Shown: piece by piece, positions 10,158 through 22,142 of the stretch
Position numbering within the stretch: the first letter of the stretch is position 1
How the letters are laid out: the number at the start of each line of letters is the position of its first letter
Source of the DNA: Craterostigma plantagineum
Taxonomy: Eukaryota; Streptophyta; Magnoliopsida; Lamiales; Linderniaceae
Assembly (NCBI GenBank): GCA_027422505.1
Contig: JAPQWV010000002.1
Span: 23,600,501-23,664,500 of the forward strand
Length of the DNA: 64,000 nt
Reading direction: 5' to 3'
The notes under the pieces: generated by a model
Told to the model about the DNA's origin: nothing
Seen by the model: the letters and a program-made list of their open reading frames with translations, nothing else
Database searches by the model: none
Position numbers and translations under genes: made by a program

Positions 10158-13100
10158 AACGAGTTGAAATACCTGGTTTCTTGATAAACCCGTCTGTCGA
10201 GACAAGAGATGCTTATCTGCGTCGCTTGGGTAACTGAAAACATGGACCATAAATTACAAGAATAGGACATTATATTCATGATAAAAAACTACTTGCCCAG
10301 AATATAATATAAAGTGACACGAAAGCTTTATGCATGCTCTGGTTCAGTGACATCATTTATTTATACACAGTATTGCCTCTCTGCATGGGGCTTTTGGCAA
10401 TCTAAGCAGAGATCAGTGATGATGGCTGATTATATACTTGGAAAGATGCAGAATCATAGTTGGCCCTAAAACTTCAAATTTTCATGAAAAGTAATGGCAC
10501 TCATTTGGAGGGAAAAGAAGATTGAAAAATGATGGGGTACTGTTGCTGGTGGTTATATATATTTTGGAATGACGAAATTTTTCCTATTTTATGAAATAAA
10601 GATGCCTAACCTAGTGACACTAGAATATGATGTAAGTTTTTGGAATATGTTATGTAATATAATGCAGTGTCTATTTATTGTTAAATAGTTAACAAACTAG
10701 GTAGCCTAGAGATAGACCCAGAAAAAGGCCACAGTATTATAGAAGGACGAAGATGCTGCAGAAAAAATATTGTCAAAAGCATATATGTAACGGTTAGTAT
10801 TCTTAATTAAGCAACACTAACTAGACCTAGCTGGTACCTTTTTTTTTGTACTCGTTGGCTCCTGGAATTACGAAATTGAATATTTTAATAATATAGTACA
10901 ACTAAAAGGTAAAAAGTGTATATTTTGACACGTCTTTTAAGAATATTTAATATTATTATATTGATTGTTTGTGATAGTTTATGTGCTAAACAAGGAAATG
11001 TACAAAAGATGTGGGACGCCCGATTTAGTAAAATTTATAAAATGTTTTGGGACGAACTACTATTAATTTCAAATGAATAGGTCATCCTGGATTATATTAC
11101 CTGCTATCATAAGACTTGATAATGCCAGGAGAAAAAAGTTAATACACATGGACATAGGCATAGCATGAATGTAATGACGAAATTGCTTGCTTTTCTTTTT
11201 TCAGCTTTTATCTTATCTCAAAACAAAAAAAAGGGACAGGCTTACTGCAACTATAATACCAGCAACTTTAATCGACGATCACAACGCAAGCAGTGAGAAA
11301 GAAAAAAGGGAATAAACAAAAAGAGATAAAGATGTAATAAAAAGTTTGTCAAAACACTAAAGCATGCATGATGACGACGACCCAAAGAATAAAGCCAAAA
11401 CAAAAAAATAGGATTGAAGGAAAAAGATTGTCTTAACACAGAATTCTGCAATGATGATTCATTTCTCGATTAAAAAGACCCTTCCTTTCAATACAAGAAC
11501 GCCTAATAAACCTAATAATCCGTAGCAAAAAACGAGCGAGAGAGAGAGAGAGAGAGCTTACGGGTTTAGAAAATGTTCGAAAAGCCAAGCTCTCAAAATG
11601 TTGACAGATCTCTCGGGCAAACCTCTTTGTGGTCTCCAAGCTTCTTGCTCCATGACTCCCATTTGATGAAAGGATCTTTGTTGTCTTAAGCTCTGCTCTA
11701 AGATTTTCAGCCTCGGCGTTTCTCCCTTGGTGACGCCCGCCGTGGCTGCGTCTTTTTCCCCTAAGAGCTTACAGCTGTGCTTTACCTGAGCTTGAATGGC
11801 TTCTTTCAAGCACCTAAAGTGGCGAGACATGGCTTTCTGTGCTAGGCAAGTGTACGGCGCCGCCGCACCATAGCCCATCACTGTGTCGAAGGAATTCACA
11901 ACCATTTGCATTTGCTCGCAGTAGTGAGTGTACCTTCGATCCACCTAAAGAAAAAAGGAAAAAGATTAGGTTTTTAATTATTAACTGATCATTTGTTTTG
12001 TGGGGTTTTCTGTAGAGGTTAATAGTCTTGTGTGAGGGGAGAAGGGATACAACACTGTCTCATTTAGAAAAAAAAAAATTGAAATAAAACACACAAAATA
12101 AAATTCTTGGACGAAGAAATGATTAAATCATTGGCGTGCTGATTGTTTAATACCACCTTCCAAAGTCGATGGAAGGGATTATCTGGCGTGAGAACTCAAC
12201 ATGGAAAGGTGTGGTTGAGCACTCCTTTTCTTTTGTCCGAATAAAAAACAACCTAATTGTGATATACCCCACTAATCAAATCGTCATAGATAATGACCTA
12301 TTAGGAAGTATGTGGAAAATGTTTTTTTTTTTCCTTTCTAAAAATCGCTCAATTATTTCATATCATCGCAACTCGAATAATCAAAACATCTTAAATATCG
12401 GTTAATGACCTTAGTACTAAATAGAGGGAGACATGTAGTTATCATGAGAGTTATTATCTACGATGAGAGATATTAATATGTACCTCGTCAAGCATAGACA
12501 ATAGTTTGACCTTTCTTCTCTGATGTTCAAGCCTGTCCGTAGCAGACAAATGAGGAAGATCTTTTGAAGAAGAAGATGAATTACCACCATTACTATTACC
12601 ACCTCCTTGGTTCGAACTAGGGTTTTCATCCTTACTGCCATTGTTGTTTCTGAGCGTCTTCTTCTTCTTCTTCTTCTTCTTCAACTGTCCCCTACTACCC
12701 ACGCTGCAAAACTCTTCCAACAACTCTTGCGCAGCTTTAGCATACCTCGAGTTTCTCAAGACATTAATCGTCGAATAATTAGCAGAAGGTGAAGGCGACG
12801 AAGATTGCTGCATCTGGCCTTGCAAATTCTTGAACTGACTTTGCTGGTAATGACGAAGATGATGATGATCAGTTGAGTTTGGCCCGAAAAACAACATCCC
12901 ATCTTCGCTCATATACCTACTAAACTCCTCAGCCTTATTAGCAGCTTCGATCGACGAAGACAGAGATAGAGAAAGCTCTTGTCCTTCCACCACAGATAAT
13001 CCTGTCTGAATAATCTGATTATTATCGCGGACTGCGGTCAAAGGGTACTGACCAAAAGACCCTCCGCCGGGAAGGAGCATGTGGAGGGTGGAAGGAGTTG

Positions 13101-13596
13101 CCGGAGCCACCGTAGAGGCCGACGGCGGAGACCTTTGGTGGCTGTTCTGATGATGATGATGCCGAAGCTGATGATGTGATGGGTTCATGAGAAAAAGCTG
13201 CATGGCTGCTGCTGAATCTTCTGCTGCGGCAAAAGCGCCATTTACTACAACATTCTTGGAATCCACCAAAGCGTTGTTGTTATTACGGAAGTTCTGAATG
13301 AGTATCTGATTTTCTAACAGCTCCGTGGCTTGTCCTTGCTGGAAATGAAACATCTCTGAGAGCATATTATTACCTGCTTCAGCTTCGTAAGCTGGGGAAG
13401 CTTCTTCTTCTTCATCAAACCCTTGGCCGACGACTCTTAATTTGTGCCTTCGAATCTGTTGGGCTACATGGCCGATTTGTTGTTGTTCTTGCTGCTGGGA
13501 AGATCTATCGAATCCGTTGTTGGAGAAGGTGAAGAGACTTTGTTGATGATGGTAATCTTGGGACGACGACATGGAAGAATTCTTTGGCAAGATCAA
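8842..13596 (-). CDS. BLH4-like (SAW2): BEL1-like homeodomain transcription factor, SAWTOOTH (BLH2/BLH4) type; exons 13596-12484, 11944-11562, 10233-10173, 9396-8842
   Basis: TALE homeodomain transcription factor that normally acts in the nucleus as a heterodimer with KNOX proteins. The BLH2/BLH4 pair restrains KNOX expression in leaf margins in Arabidopsis. The four exons splice in frame at consensus GT/AG sites to 703 aa. Domains: [18 protein letters not shown] near the N-terminus, SKY box ([18 protein letters not shown], about 283-300), Lys tract (306-313), BELL domain (about 353-430, with [20 protein letters not shown]), and homeodomain (about 476-537) with the TALE Pro-Tyr-Pro loop and [12 protein letters not shown] recognition helix. 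[11 protein letters not shown] (ZIBEL-like, 664-674) is near the end. The 61-nt exon inside the homeobox is characteristic of plant BEL genes. The BELL-homeodomain stretch and the termini point to BLH4/BLH2 rather than BEL1 or PNY. The start at 13596 (MILPKNSS) fits family length; a Met at 13572 is the alternative. No breaks were seen. Confidence 0.95.
9803..9832. repeat. GA microsatellite in BLH intron 3
   Basis: About 15 GA dinucleotides in the third intron. In the transcript orientation it is a CU tract. Ser/Arg-Glu ORFs across it are artefacts of the repeat. Confidence 0.95.
10127..10156. repeat. TA microsatellite at the donor side of BLH intron 3
   Basis: A run of TA repeats lies about 15 bp inside intron 3, close to the exon 3 splice donor at 10172-10171. 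No other function is visible. Confidence 0.9.
11537..11556. repeat. GA microsatellite just inside BLH intron 2
   Basis: On the transcript strand a CT tract begins about 5 bp after the exon 2 donor GTAAGCT (11561-11555). A pyrimidine run this close to a 5' splice site is unusual and could affect donor recognition. Confidence 0.9.
12658..12682. repeat. Coding trinucleotide repeat (eight AAG codons) in BLH exon 1
   Basis: CTT repeats on the plus strand read as eight consecutive AAG codons, giving a poly-lysine run (residues 306-313) between the SKY and BELL domains. The length can vary by slippage without a frameshift. A basic tract here could also serve as a nuclear localisation signal (inference). 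Confidence 0.9.
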
Positions 13597-14284
13597 CTAT
13601 TGAATTTATTGATGAAAATTGATGAAGAAATGAAGGGGTCGTAGTAGTTGTTGGTATTACTGTTCCTATGTCGTTTTCTCCTTCTTCTTCATCATCATCA
13701 AACTCTCCCTAACTGATCGATCTTTGTTTGGGGTTGAAGCAAAGAAAGATGGTTACTTGTTTTTGTCTTCTTCACCTACAGCACCTTCTTCAGTAGTTGT
13801 GCTTTATGAGACTAATTAAGACAGTTAATATAGAAAGTGAAAGAAGCATCAAGTTAGTTTTTCTTAAGGTACTCTTTATTGCCGTTCACACACACACATA
13901 TATGGTATACATAGATACTTCTTACAGTTTGCAGGTTGGAAAAGGAATAAAGCCCTTAGACATCGTTTTCTTCTTCTGAGGGGATTTTGAGAAAGGAAAA
14001 ACGTATAAATAAAAGATTAATATAATACCTCAAGAGAAATCAAAGCACACGGTTTTGATTGATGAGATTTTTTTTGTTTTTTTTTTGAATTCTTTCTTCT
14101 TATCTCTCGCTGTGTCTGCTATTTCTGAGGCTCATCGTTAGTGAGAGAGTGCTGCTGTTGTTCTTTGCAATCGCCTTCTCCGTAGAGTAGAGAGAGAAAA
14201 GAAGAAACAAGAAAACAAGTGGTGCTTTTTATTACATAAAGGTGTCTTTCTATCTTTTCTCCTTATAAAAATAATTAGAGAGAG

Positions 14285-14382
<98 letters not shown>

Positions 14383-14430
14383 AGGTCGCTGTTTCTCTTG
14401 CATCTTGTGTATTTACCTCATCTGCGATAT
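13597..14430 (-). promoter_or_regulatory. 5' leader and proximal promoter region of the BLH gene
   Basis: Upstream of the start codon the minus strand is pyrimidine-rich on the plus-strand side (CTTCTTCTTCATCATC near 13680-13700) and contains a very long GA tract (14277-14380). BLH genes often have an intron in the 5' leader, and a donor/acceptor pair may lie here, but I cannot place it. The Ser/Leu-rich ORF at 14138-14629 is produced by the microsatellite. Confidence 0.4.
14277..14380. repeat. Long GA/CT microsatellite upstream of the BLH gene
   Basis: Roughly 50 dinucleotide units, interrupted only near its start by GATAGATAG. GA-rich tracts in promoters and leaders of plant homeobox genes are bound by BASIC PENTACYSTEINE factors (family knowledge). 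Binding here is inference. Confidence 0.95.
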
Positions 14431-16675
14431 ATATTACATCTTGTTCTTTTCCACACTTTGACAAAAGATGTAAAAATAAGTTTTTCCTATAGAAGTGAAA
14501 TGACGAGGCTGCCCCTTTCGTAAATGTTAGCATGCTACTATGCTTATATTTTACAATATATATTGTATATGACGTAGTAGTTTCTAGGTTTTTAGGATCT
14601 GAAGAATGTGTACAGATACTTGAAGTCATTGATGTAAGACATAAGATATTTAATCATGTATTATTAGTTAATATGATTAGTTTCACCTTATCTCTAAAAA
14701 ATTTTGTGAATTCGTCCTTCACTTAATATAAATTCTGCATATGCTGTAGTCGTATTTCATTGCTGTAGAACTAAAACTAATTTACATTTCGCGAAGCATG
14801 TTGACTGTGTGCTTTATGCATGGCTATGTTTTGTTGGCTGTAGTACGTAATACATAATTACCAAATAGAAACACTTCAAATTTGGAAACCTAGAAACTTT
14901 TTTTGAAAGCTTTTTGCTCTTAAATACTACTATGAATGTCTCTGATATATATGCTTTCGGGTCTTGGCTAAATAGATAGACAATGTCAGGTATTGCTATC
15001 TCGTGCCTCTCCAAGTGAAAAATTGCAAGCAAATGCATTATTTATTTCTTCAATATGATTATCCATTGCCTATCTTTCGCAATAATAGAACCAGATTTTT
15101 CTTTGTGTTACTGAGGGCAGAAGGTGTGTATTGTATTAGCAAAGTCTTCCTCTAAAAACAAGCAAGTCTCCCTAAAATTATTGTAACATCAATAATATGA
15201 TGTTATCCTTGCAATCACATCACGAAAAAAAGAATTAGCAAATTTCAAATTTAATAATTGCTACACGATGTGACAATTAACTAGAGCTCGCTCATATTAA
15301 ATTTTAAAATGGCAATATATATCTGCATATCCTTGCGTGCTCTGTGGCACTGAATCCACCAAATTTACGTGGGTCCGGCGTCTACACTTATTTTATTGGA
15401 AAAATAATAACAATATATATATATATATATATAATATATCATATTATATATATATATGTTTTTATATATAAACGACTTGAGGACGAAGTCATTATATCAA
15501 GTTACATGGTTTACCATTTTCCCTTCCTATTTTAAATCCTATAACGAAGCTCGTGTTCGAGCTCGAAAATTATATGTTAAGCTCAAACTCAATAGTTACT
15601 TATTTTAGAAAGTGAGAATAAATAATTGGGGTGAATATCATCTCTTGCGGTCGACTAACGAGCAAAATTAAAGCTTGAATCTCAAACTATTTCATCTAGA
15701 CTGAAAACAATTTTAACATCTAATTATATGCTCTAGGGGACGCCATGGAAAAGAGTTCTAATTTTTTGGGGTTTTCTATAAATTGATAGTGTGACAAGAA
15801 ATTGAGATGTAGCAAGAAAAGGTAGATAGGACACATAAATACCTACTAAATAAGTAAAACGGTCACATGAGAGAATTAGGTTTGGAGTTTCTGGGCAATG
15901 TTCTTATGTTTTTTGTATTCTTGTGCTTTGGATATGAAAGAATCACATAACTGATTCATTGCCCAATCGTCATTATTTTCTAAACTTGGAAATTTCTAAA
16001 GGACCTTTCTCGACATTTGGATTCAACTAATTAATATTCTCTTTTGTAGACGTTTATTTAATTCCATGATCTTGCCGTTGTTTTCAGTCACGAAAATGGA
16101 TTAAGGGTAACAGAAAACAAATGAAACATTTAAAAATGTAGCATTAATAGGAATGTCGATTTTATAAATTATCATAAATATTTGGAGGGAAGTATATACA
16201 TTTAAAGACCATGTGTATTGAAAATGACTAAGAGTGAAAAAATAACAATAATAAATCATTTGTCTTATACTTCACAAAGTGATAAGAATATTGTGGTTTT
16301 TATTGGATTGATGAAATGAAATCCTTTCTGTCAAAAAAAATAAGGGTTATCCACTCATCCTTCAAATGTCGTAGTCAGCACATGTTTGAGATATAAATAC
16401 GGCACATGATTCCTTTTCTGATATTTTCATTTAGCAAAGAAATGGTAGACATAGAACATAAATGTGACAGTTATGGTTGGAAAAAAGACGGTTTGATCGA
16501 TCGTGTGTGTAGCTAGTTTGTTTCAAGAACTTTAAAGTTAGTTTGGTTTCAAATATAACACAATTTATATTATTTTGTCGAAGATATGAAAGTATATCCA
16601 AGGATATTTAATCCACATTAGATGGCAATTTTACTATTAGAAGTACACTGTGAAAGTGAAATATAATATAGCAAA

Positions 16676-16722
<47 letters not shown>

Positions 16723-17264
16723 CCCCACAGTGAAAGTCAAACGGTCCATGGAGAATCGAAAACGAAATAATATGTTATTATTGCTAAGGTTATAAATAGC
16801 CCCCAAGAATGTATGGGATTTGGGAGTCATCGTCAAGGCTAAACGCAATAACTCTTATTATTAAACTAAGCCACACACTATATCCACACACACTAGCTAC
16901 GCAAAAAAAAAACTTCTATAACGTTCATCGTGTTATATCAATATATCTATGCAGTTGTAACTAAGGCATCGAACTATAGTTAACAATTGGATGAGTGATT
17001 CTATTTATTCATGAATGATATTTGTCATATAACAAAATTATTCCTTTTCTTCTTCGGTTTTTTATAACTGTTTTCTTTAAAAGAAAAGAAAAGAAAGAAA
17101 TAAAAGATGCCTCGCCTTTTTTCTTATTGCTTTAGTGAACAACGAATGCAGATAACTGGCTTTATTGTTCCGTGACCACAATCCCACTTGAGGGTTTTTT
17201 TTTTCACTTAGCAGCTATGATATGTATGATCTCTTTGAACTTTGCCTTTTCAAAGTTCTTGTGT

Positions 17265-17315
<51 letters not shown>

Positions 17316-17419
17316 GAATGAAGTTGATTTTAAGGGCGAAAACTTGAACGAGATACTCTCGACATATGAACTAGTTGTAGGGCTATAAATTCAAATTTAT
17401 TGTGCATTGTCAGAAGTAT
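14431..17419. other. Intergenic, no gene seen; TA microsatellites
   Basis: About 3 kb of AT-rich DNA upstream of the homeodomain gene. TA arrays occur at about 15412-15432, 16682-16720 and 17269-17312. ORFs are short and without family features. Distal regulatory sequence of the BLH gene may lie here, but nothing specific is recognisable. Confidence 0.6.
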
Positions 17420-18789
17420 GAGAAAATGTTATATTAGTTCATAAAATGGTCTTCAATAGAGTAATGCGTAAGGAGAGCCACGAGGTCTGTTAAGGAATTG
17501 TGAATTTAAAGAATTCAGATTAACAGTTTTGGTGATTGGACTTAAGTTAAGTAAGTATACCGGTTAGACACAGGTGAAACCGGATACCAGACAGCAGTTC
17601 GACAAATGCAATCAGCAACGGGGTCAAGAATGCTATCAGAAGGTCACTGAAGACCGGAATGCAGATACCGGATATGCCACGGTGGACTAAGATTCAATTT
17701 CATCGCAAGAGCAGGCAAGTTGAAGACTTCTGACAAGCATTTAATTCAAGGCTGACAGCAAGAGCCAAGTTGAAGTCAAACTAAGCCAAATAAGGAATAA
17801 AGCAAAATGCACAGGGCAACTACTGCAAAGAATGGACGACCCAATTTGGGAAAAGTCATTAAAAGCTCTGTCTGGTACAAAGAACTGTCTCACAATGGCC
17901 TTCTACATCAACTACAACTATAAAAAGGAGAGTGGCAAAATGAAGAACGCACTTCACCGTCTTTGAAATCAAGGAACGAGAGAAATAGTTCAAATCCACA
18001 AGCGATTAAGCAAGAAGTGTTTAAGTGTTATCCTCGCTGCATTTTGACCGATTCAGTTAGTGACTGAGTTGTTCTCAAGTGACTATAAAAAGCTCTTGAA
18101 AGTAGACGGACTGTAAAAAGTTATCTAAGTGGTGTCTAGGAGTTTGAGTATAGCCGTGTGGGTTGTACTGTGTTAGTCTAGCTAAGAAGGTTGTGCAACG
18201 GGGATTGTGTACCAAGTCTTCTAGTGGTGCCTTTCTTGCGGGGAAGAAGGGGAGACATTGGAGATTTTCGGCTCCGAACTTCCAGAAACAAGTTATTATC
18301 TTTCGCAAACACACACACAAATCACATCCCATATTCGGTCTTGGTTTAAAACTGACCGATTTGCTTCCGTACGAGTCACATACATAAATAGCAAGCATCG
18401 GTATCTAACCTTAACCGGTTAAGAATCGAAAAAGAGCGAGTGTTTATTCACCCCCTCTAAACACGTAACCAATCCTAAAAAGGTCCGTGTCATCTCGCCG
18501 CCGAGAATATCTTTAGAGGCACTGTCGATAAATGAAAAGAAGAGAAAGCCAAGAAAAGTAAATAAAGGCATTATAATTGCTTATTGAAAGAGATCAATTT
18601 ACAAAAGATATAACTATATATAATATATATAATGAAGTGATTGCTAATCATGCTATCATGATTACAAAGCAGTGTTCAATTCTTATCATTGGGTAAATAA
18701 ATTTCTTACAAAGATTGTGGTTGAAAAAGAAATGTTACCGTACCTTTCACCAACTGATGCAAGGCATTAACAGACGAACTTCTAAACTG
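17420..18789 (-). pseudogene. Host gene fragment with two exons, split by a solo LTR
   Basis: On the minus strand the frame QFRSSVNALHQLVK (18789-18744) ends at AAAG/GTACGG. An acceptor CTCTAAAG/ATATTC at 18511 rejoins the same frame as DILGGEMTR, which continues past the solo LTR (17488-18480) as TSWLSLRITLLKT. The consistent splice frame suggests real exons, but I do not recognise the protein. The second exon is destroyed by the LTR. The same exon pair was copied to 2679-2724 and about 2421-2445. Confidence 0.45.
17488..18480 (+). mobile_element. Solo LTR of a Ty1/copia element, 993 bp, TSD AGGTC
   Basis: The LTR begins TGTTAAGGAATTG and ends AACCAATCCTAAAA (degraded from the CTAACA end of its relatives), flanked by AGGTC at 17483-17487 and 18481-18485. 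There is no internal region on either side, so this is a product of LTR-LTR recombination. The sequence is related to the LTRs of the outer minus-strand copia (22143-23142 and 57100-57771), including the shared GTGTTTATTCACCCCCTCTA near its 3' end. ORFs over it on both strands are not genes. Confidence 0.92.
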
Positions 18790-20794
18790 TTCGAATGTGA
18801 TATTTAAATGTTTTATTTCGATTTTGGATTTATCCTAGAAAAAAAAAACTTAAAATATTTTTTGTTGATATTAAGCCCATGATGGATGCTTGATAATTCA
18901 GTCTTCTCCCACAATGGTCGGAAAAGTTGAAATTAAAATATAGTTAAAGAAAACATTATTCACGACAACGTCTACAGTAGTATATGATGATGTTGCGCGG
19001 GCACACATAGAAAAATGCAATTTGCTGATTCTTATATGATTAGAATGATGTGCGATGATATATATACCTATGTGTGTGTTACAGGCTATAGAATAATATA
19101 ATTTTATGAAGTTTATTTCATTGAAGTGATAAGACTCGAAAGTTTTCTTCAATAACACAATCTTTGCACAAAATCGTTCATTTTTTTTTAGTAGGTGTCC
19201 GGGAATTTGTTTCATATTCTAGGAGAGAACTAATAGCGTCCTTTAATGGTCTCCGAGTCTGATAGCTATATTAATTTAAAAGGGACCAACATTCTCAAGG
19301 CATATGGCTCAATTTGATTCATTAAATATATGTATGCATATATATATAATATATATATATATATCTATTTATATCAAATTCCTTTATCAAAAATAAAAAT
19401 CATTGTAAGAAAGGCATAGGAAAGGAAAACCTGTGTACGGTGGCGCCGCGTCCACGTGGATTATGTGGTCCAAGTAGGACCCACTGCCCTAGGATAACGA
19501 AACGTGTCCTATAATATGACAGGCTGTCCATGGACAACGACAGACATATGCCCTAAGCTCGAGGGTGAGGTGATGATGATCATCACACACACAATAGATA
19601 TAAAATCAAATTTATATGGGGCGTTCATTTAATTATTGTTGAAATAGGTGAGTTGAAAATATTCCTCAACGAATCCATATGTTATTAAATTCAATACATA
19701 TTATATATATATATATAGTTTATGATTTATAAGTATGGAAAAATGGCCAGTATCACGTATAGAGAAATACATTTTAAATTTTACAATATCCATATGTTTG
19801 TGTGTTTGTGTGTGATAATAGATTTAAAATCGGTATGCGGAGGACCATTTAGGCAAAGGAGATAAGGTAGGTATTCCTGCATGTTTATAATTAATCATAT
19901 TCATACTCATTCATTTTTGTCAATCAACCACGAAATGAATAATCATAAATGCTTATATTATGAATTCGCTGATAATTCGTGATTTCACATTCAATATGAA
20001 TAAAATAATTTCATTCAAAGCACTTGCTGTTGCTAGTCGCGAATGATTGACAGTTATTTGGAACTTTCATGCGAATTGTAATTTGTATAATCATACATAT
20101 GAAAACTACTTTTTTTATTAAGACGTTTTGTGTGTCGGCCATCAGTTGATGTACCTCGTACTGTATATACAGTTTATATGTGAAGATGAAGATGAAGATG
20201 AAGAATTAGTTAGTATGGATAATATTTATATTTATGCACATCGGCCATCAGGTAAAACACACACACACGCACTAACAAACATACCTACATACATTCAAAC
20301 ATTCGTATCGATATATATATACTAGTATGTGTAGCACATTCAATGCGTGTGCAAATACTTTAAATTTTTTTAATTCGAAGTTCAAACATTTCATATCAGT
20401 ACTAAAGTAATTTAAATAATAAAATTTTAACTTAAGATAATTTTGTAATAAATGAAAATATCTAGGATAAAACTATAATTTTTAACTATTAAGGGTAAAA
20501 TTGTAAATAATTATTATTAAATTGACAGACCAAATTGGATGGTTTATAACCACACTAACTCTTTATATAGTAGTAAATATATATAATATTAACTATATAA
20601 TATAATACACATAATGACGGTGCTTTTGTCACTTTTTCACTGGCTGAAAAAGAGTAGTTGGGCCCTAATATAAGGCTCACTAATTTGAAATATGGGCCAT
20701 TTTTCAGTACAATAAAAAGTAACGGAGAGTCTAGTAGAACTATTTCTAGTCTCATATTAATTGTAAAAGAATAATTAACTAATTTTTTTTTTAA
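18790..20794. other. Intergenic, no gene seen
   Basis: AT-rich DNA with TA arrays (about 19337-19365). A GC-richer patch at 19436-19566 contains a CCACGTGG G-box (about 19451-19458) and may be a regulatory element of something outside the obvious genes. No coding signal is found. Confidence 0.5.
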
Positions 20795-21690
20795 AGTAGG
20801 ATTTCATTTCAAAGATTCAAATGGATACAAAGATACAACAGAACAATAACCAAAATGTTACAACATAATTGACTATTTCTATTGCGTAAATGTCCGGTGA
20901 TAGCACAGTATCCGTTCTCAAACCCCAAAAAGGGGAAAAGAAACCCCGAAGGGTACTCCACAAAGGGAGGAAAGAAACTCCCACGACGGGAGGAGAAAAC
21001 TCCCACGAATGGGAGGAAAACTCCTACGAAGGGAAGAAGACTCCACAAAGGAGCCAACTTCCCGAGGAGAAACCACACGGCAGCTGCCACAGCACCCCTC
21101 GGTCGTAGACCACGGCGGACGTTGGCGGCGGCAACAGATGACGGCGGCGGCCACTGTGGCGGCAGCGACTGAGGAAACCTCAAGATCAACACGTTTCAAG
21201 AACCATGTCCCTCTCAATCATATCGTGAACACCTTGCTCGCACAGTCTGTCACCCTTTACGTACTCGTCGACTACGGCGATTTTCACGTAGAAACAACAG
21301 CATTCGTTTTCTGCTCCTCCCCTACCCAAGCCGCTATCTAGTGCTCCGAGCCCAACGGTGATGACGGTGGATTCCGGTGGGAGATGGTGGTGATAGCAAC
21401 GTGGGTTAGATTTATTTCTTTTTTCAAAAAAACAAAAACAGCAAAAGATGGGGCTCCCCCTACCTCCATTAATGGAGGAGGGGGGAGGGGAGGAGGGGGA
21501 AGGTGGCGGCGATTCGGGGGTGTTAGGGTTAGGTTAGAGAGAAGGGGGAGAAAATAAGGGGAGAGAGAGACAACGAATAAATAATTAACTAAAAATTTAT
21601 AGGTGAAATTGATAGTGTCATATATTATGTGGATTTCTTTCAATTTAATATTATTATTAATCTTAGTTGCCGCACCAAAGTCCAACCCAG
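20795..21690 (-). mobile_element. Retroposon-like insertion with poly-A end, GC-rich, containing a hairpin array
   Basis: Read on the minus strand, the block ends with ATGAAATCCTACTTT followed by an A-run (20782-20794), like a polyadenylated LINE or retrocopied transcript. Composition is strongly GC-rich at 20920-21560. A frame at about 21315-21204 reads YVKIAVVDEYVKGDRLCEQG, then VHDMIERDMVLETC and a stop, which looks like the end of an unidentified protein. A mid-section (21053-20923) is an array of small hairpins. The flanks TAATTAACTAA and CTAATTAATTA are similar but are not a convincing target duplication. Class uncertain. Confidence 0.4.
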
Positions 21691-21879
21691 GCCCCTAATT
21701 AATTATTTTAAAATCGTCAAATGATTTTAATACAAAGGAGGGAACTAAACAATCATCCGATTCCGAAAATGAAATTCTTGAAATGAAATGCTTTAATCAC
21801 TGTTATCTTTTGGGAAGTTCAATTAATAGGTCTTGTTTCTTATGATGACCTACTATCTTACTTTTCTTTCTTTTAATTA

Positions 21880-22142
21880 TTTCTATCTTTGTGTTAAATT
21901 TAAATTAAATTCTTTCCTTTTCCGTTCATTTTTTTCGTAACTTGACTTATTTTACTTTTTAAAATCGAAAACAAATACTTATGGGCCTCATGCTTTCTTT
22001 TCGTTCAAGAAAGAAATAAAGATGAAATCTTTTAACACCATCCTTAATGCTAATATATATCAAACATTTATTTCCGCATAGGGTTTCACATACTTGCTTA
22101 ATCGGCCCCTAGTGAAAATCCGCTCTATTACGGTTGAATTAT
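21880..22142 (+). promoter_or_regulatory. Detached promoter and leader of gene C
   Basis: This stretch carries the family promoter blocks: GACTTATTTTAC (about 21943), the inverted-repeat motif TTTCTTTTCGTTCAAGAAAG (21994-22013), a TATA-like TAATATATATC, and the leader GGGTTTCACATACTTGC. It ends in CGGTTGAATTAT, which matches the gene B leader at 3448-3459, and is cut there by the 3' LTR of the outer copia element. The downstream part of the same gene resumes at about 57772, with GTTAGCATTAGG (57809) as in gene D (61491). Confidence 0.65.

Noticed and set aside
12169..12405. 78-codon plus-strand ORF
   Set aside because: Lies within BLH intron 1 on the opposite strand, with no family features.
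14138..14629. 163-codon ORF rich in Ser and Leu
   Set aside because: Produced by the GA/CT microsatellite. The long SLSLSL run is a repeat artefact.
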